A stretch of DNA of 6,630 nucleotides, from assembly GCA_964551645.1 (NCBI GenBank), contig CAZKDV010000112.1, positions 1 to 6,630 of the forward strand. The letters run 5' to 3'. This DNA comes from CAZKDV01 sp964551645 (GTDB taxonomy: Bacteria; Bacteroidota; Bacteroidia; Bacteroidales; DTU049). The notes beneath the pieces are model-generated. The model was not told where the DNA came from and ran no database searches. It saw only the letters and a list, made by a program, of their open reading frames with translations. Shown here one piece after another: positions 5,252-6,630 of the stretch (the stretch's first letter is position 1; every line of letters begins with the position of its first letter). The translations under genes were made by a program, and so were the position numbers.

Positions 5252-6556
5252 TTAAACGAGATTAAATACTTTTTTCAATGTATCCACATAATCCAACTTT
5301 TCCCAAGCAAAGAACTCAATATTTTTATAGTATTTTACTTTCCCATTTTGCGTGCGTTCGTATGTGTGTTCATCTTGATAATAAACTTCAACTTCTTTAA
5401 CATAAGTATCTCTACCAAAATGTCCATAAGAAGCTGTAGGTAAAAAAACTGGGTTAGTTAATCCAAATCGTTTAATAATGAAGTATGGTCTTAGTTCAAA
5501 AACTTCTTTAATAATTTCAGCAATTTTACCATCGCTCATTATTGTTCCGTCTTGATTTTTAATTTTTGCCGTTCCAAAAGTATTTACATAAACTCCAACT
5601 GGGTCAGCAACGCCAATTGCGTAAGCGGCTTGAACAAGTACTTCTTCTGCAATACCAGCAGCAACCATATTCTTCGCAATATGCCTCATAGCATAAGCTG
5701 CAGAGCGATCAACCTTAGACGAGTCTTTACCTGAAAATGCACCACCGCCATGTCCACCTTTTCCTCCGTAAGTATCTACAATTATTTTTCTACCTGTAAG
5801 TCCAGTGTCTCCATGGGGTCCACCAATTACAAATTTTCCGGTTGGGTTTACAAAAAGTTTAATTTTGTCATCAAAAAGTTTATTAACTCGCTCAGGCAAT
5901 AGTTCTCTAACTCTTGGCAACAAAATTTGTTCAATATCTTGTTTAATTATGCTTTGCATTTTGTCATCGCTAGCAAATTCGTCATGCTGCGTAGAAACGA
6001 CAATAGTATCTATTCTTACAGGCACATGTTCATCATTATATTCTATTGTAACCTGACTTTTAGAATCTGGTCTTAGATAAACCATTTCTTTGCCTTCTTT
6101 TCTAATTGCAGCTAATTCTTGTAATAAAATATGTGATAATTCCAATGCCATTGGCATATAGTTATCCATCTCTTTGCAAGCATATCCGAACATTAATCCT
6201 TGGTCGCCTGCTCCTTGTTCTTCTGGTTTGATACGGGCAACCCCTTGGAAAATATCGCCACTTTGTTCGTGAATTGAAGATATAATTCCACAAGAATTAT
6301 AGTCGAAACGATAATCAGGTTTTATGTATCCTATTTCTTTTATTACTCTGCGAGCAACATCTTGTACCTCAACATAACCTTGTGTTCTCACCTCACCTGC
6401 AAGCATAACAAGACCTGTTGTAACAAGTGTTTCACACGCTACCTTAGAACTTGGATCTATTCGTAAAAACTCATCAACTAAAGCATCGCTTATTTGATCT
6501 GAAACTTTATCAGGATGTCCTTCAGATACTGACTCTGATGTAAAATAATATGACAT
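5252..6556 (-). CDS. metK: S-adenosylmethionine synthetase (methionine adenosyltransferase)
   Basis: MetK makes S-adenosylmethionine from methionine and ATP, releasing phosphate and pyrophosphate; it is cytosolic and works as a dimer or tetramer with Mg2+ and K+. The protein is complete at 434 residues, longer than E. coli MetK (384) because of internal insertions and a longer C-terminus, as I recall for Bacteroidota members. Seen: FTSESVSEGHPDKVSDQISD (5-24) with the catalytic histidine H14 and Mg-binding D16 of GHPDK; the ATP-binding motif GAGDQGLMFGYA (115-126); GGPHGDTGLTGRK (245-257); and the glycine-rich P-loop-like motif HGGGAFSGKD (269-278) followed by KVDRSAAYA (281-289). The usual proline after GKD is serine here (S279). 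ATG at 6554-6556 gives the standard N-terminus. A good promoter lies just upstream, with no room for a leader riboswitch. It supplies SAM for RsmD two genes downstream, though this reflects general metabolism. Confidence 0.97.
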   Translation of the reverse strand: MSYYFTSESVSEGHPDKVSDQISDALVDEFLRIDPSSKVACETLVTTGLVMLAGEVRTQGYVEVQDVARRVIKEIGYIKPDYRFDYNSCGIISSIHEQSGDIFQGVARIKPEEQGAGDQGLMFGYACKEMDNYMPMALELSHILLQELAAIRKEGKEMVYLRPDSKSQVTIEYNDEHVPVRIDTIVVSTQHDEFASDDKMQSIIKQDIEQILLPRVRELLPERVNKLFDDKIKLFVNPTGKFVIGGPHGDTGLTGRKIIVDTYGGKGGHGGGAFSGKDSSKVDRSAAYAMRHIAKNMVAAGIAEEVLVQAAYAIGVADPVGVYVNTFGTAKIKNQDGTIMSDGKIAEIIKEVFELRPYFIIKRFGLTNPVFLPTASYGHFGRDTYVKEVEVYYQDEHTYERTQNGKVKYYKNIEFFAWEKLDYVDTLKKVFNLV

Positions 6557-6577
6557 AATATATGAAATTTAAAAATA

Positions 6578-6606
6578 CAAAATTAAACAAATTAATGCTA
6601 TTACAA
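6578..6606 (-). promoter_or_regulatory. Predicted promoter of metK
   Basis: On the minus strand TAATTTTG (plus 6578-6585) matches TAnnTTTG exactly, and TTG (plus 6604-6606) lies 18 nt upstream, close to the usual spacing. Of the candidates in this window it has the best spacing. The -7 box ends 21 nt before the ATG, so the transcript leader would be only about 15 nt. The block at plus 6575-6587 is identical over 13 nt to the one in front of asd. Confidence 0.55.
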
Positions 6607-6630
6607 CAGCTCATACTAGCATAATTAAAA

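Noticed and set aside
4858..5265. Plus-strand open frame of 135 codons opposite the pilin-like gene and the gap before it
   Set aside because: It is antisense to a well-supported gene, has low-complexity cysteine/leucine-rich composition, and resembles no family; it is a shadow frame.
6557..6630. SAM riboswitch upstream of metK
   Set aside because: The predicted -7 box lies 21 nt before the ATG, leaving a leader of about 15 nt, and no paired SAM aptamer elements are visible in the remaining bases of the window.

Overview
The window looks like a piece of an AT-rich Bacteroidota (Bacteroidetes) chromosome. The evidence is the presence of DUF3108 and DUF3822 proteins, a DUF3822 gene directly in front of rsmD, an extended MetK of 434 residues, and upstream elements of the form TAnnTTTG, the -7 box read by the Bacteroidetes primary sigma factor, before several genes. 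No ribosomal RNA or other marker allows a finer placement.

Region 1 (1 to about 1180) is accessory in character. It opens inside a plus-strand gene for a BRO-N (phage antirepressor-like) protein cut by the left window edge. After it come about 360 bases with no convincing gene. That stretch holds inverted repeats, a possible weak terminator for plus-strand transcription, and an imperfect hairpin at 988-1069 flanked by heptamers that fit the integron attC consensus. The BRO gene is visibly richer in G and C than the genes to its right.

Region 2 (1185 to 6630) is a housekeeping block, all on the minus strand. In transcription order (right to left) it holds: metK (S-adenosylmethionine synthetase); a three-gene unit of a membrane-anchored pilin-like hypothetical protein, a DUF3822 protein and rsmD (16S rRNA guanine-N2 methyltransferase); asd (aspartate-semialdehyde dehydrogenase); and an exported DUF3108 protein. 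The three-gene unit is tightly packed, with a 2-nt gap and then a 4-nt ATGA overlap. metK, the three-gene unit and asd each have a TAnnTTTG element upstream, and those of metK and asd lie in an identical 13-nt block.

There is a plausible metabolic thread. Asd feeds aspartate carbon towards methionine, MetK turns methionine into SAM, and RsmD spends SAM on 16S rRNA. I found no clear new defence or mobile system. The points most worth checking are the attC-like hairpin next to the BRO gene, the conserved but uncharacterised pair of a pilin-like anchor and an actin-fold-like DUF3822 protein, and a T9 tract inside the putative promoter of that operon.
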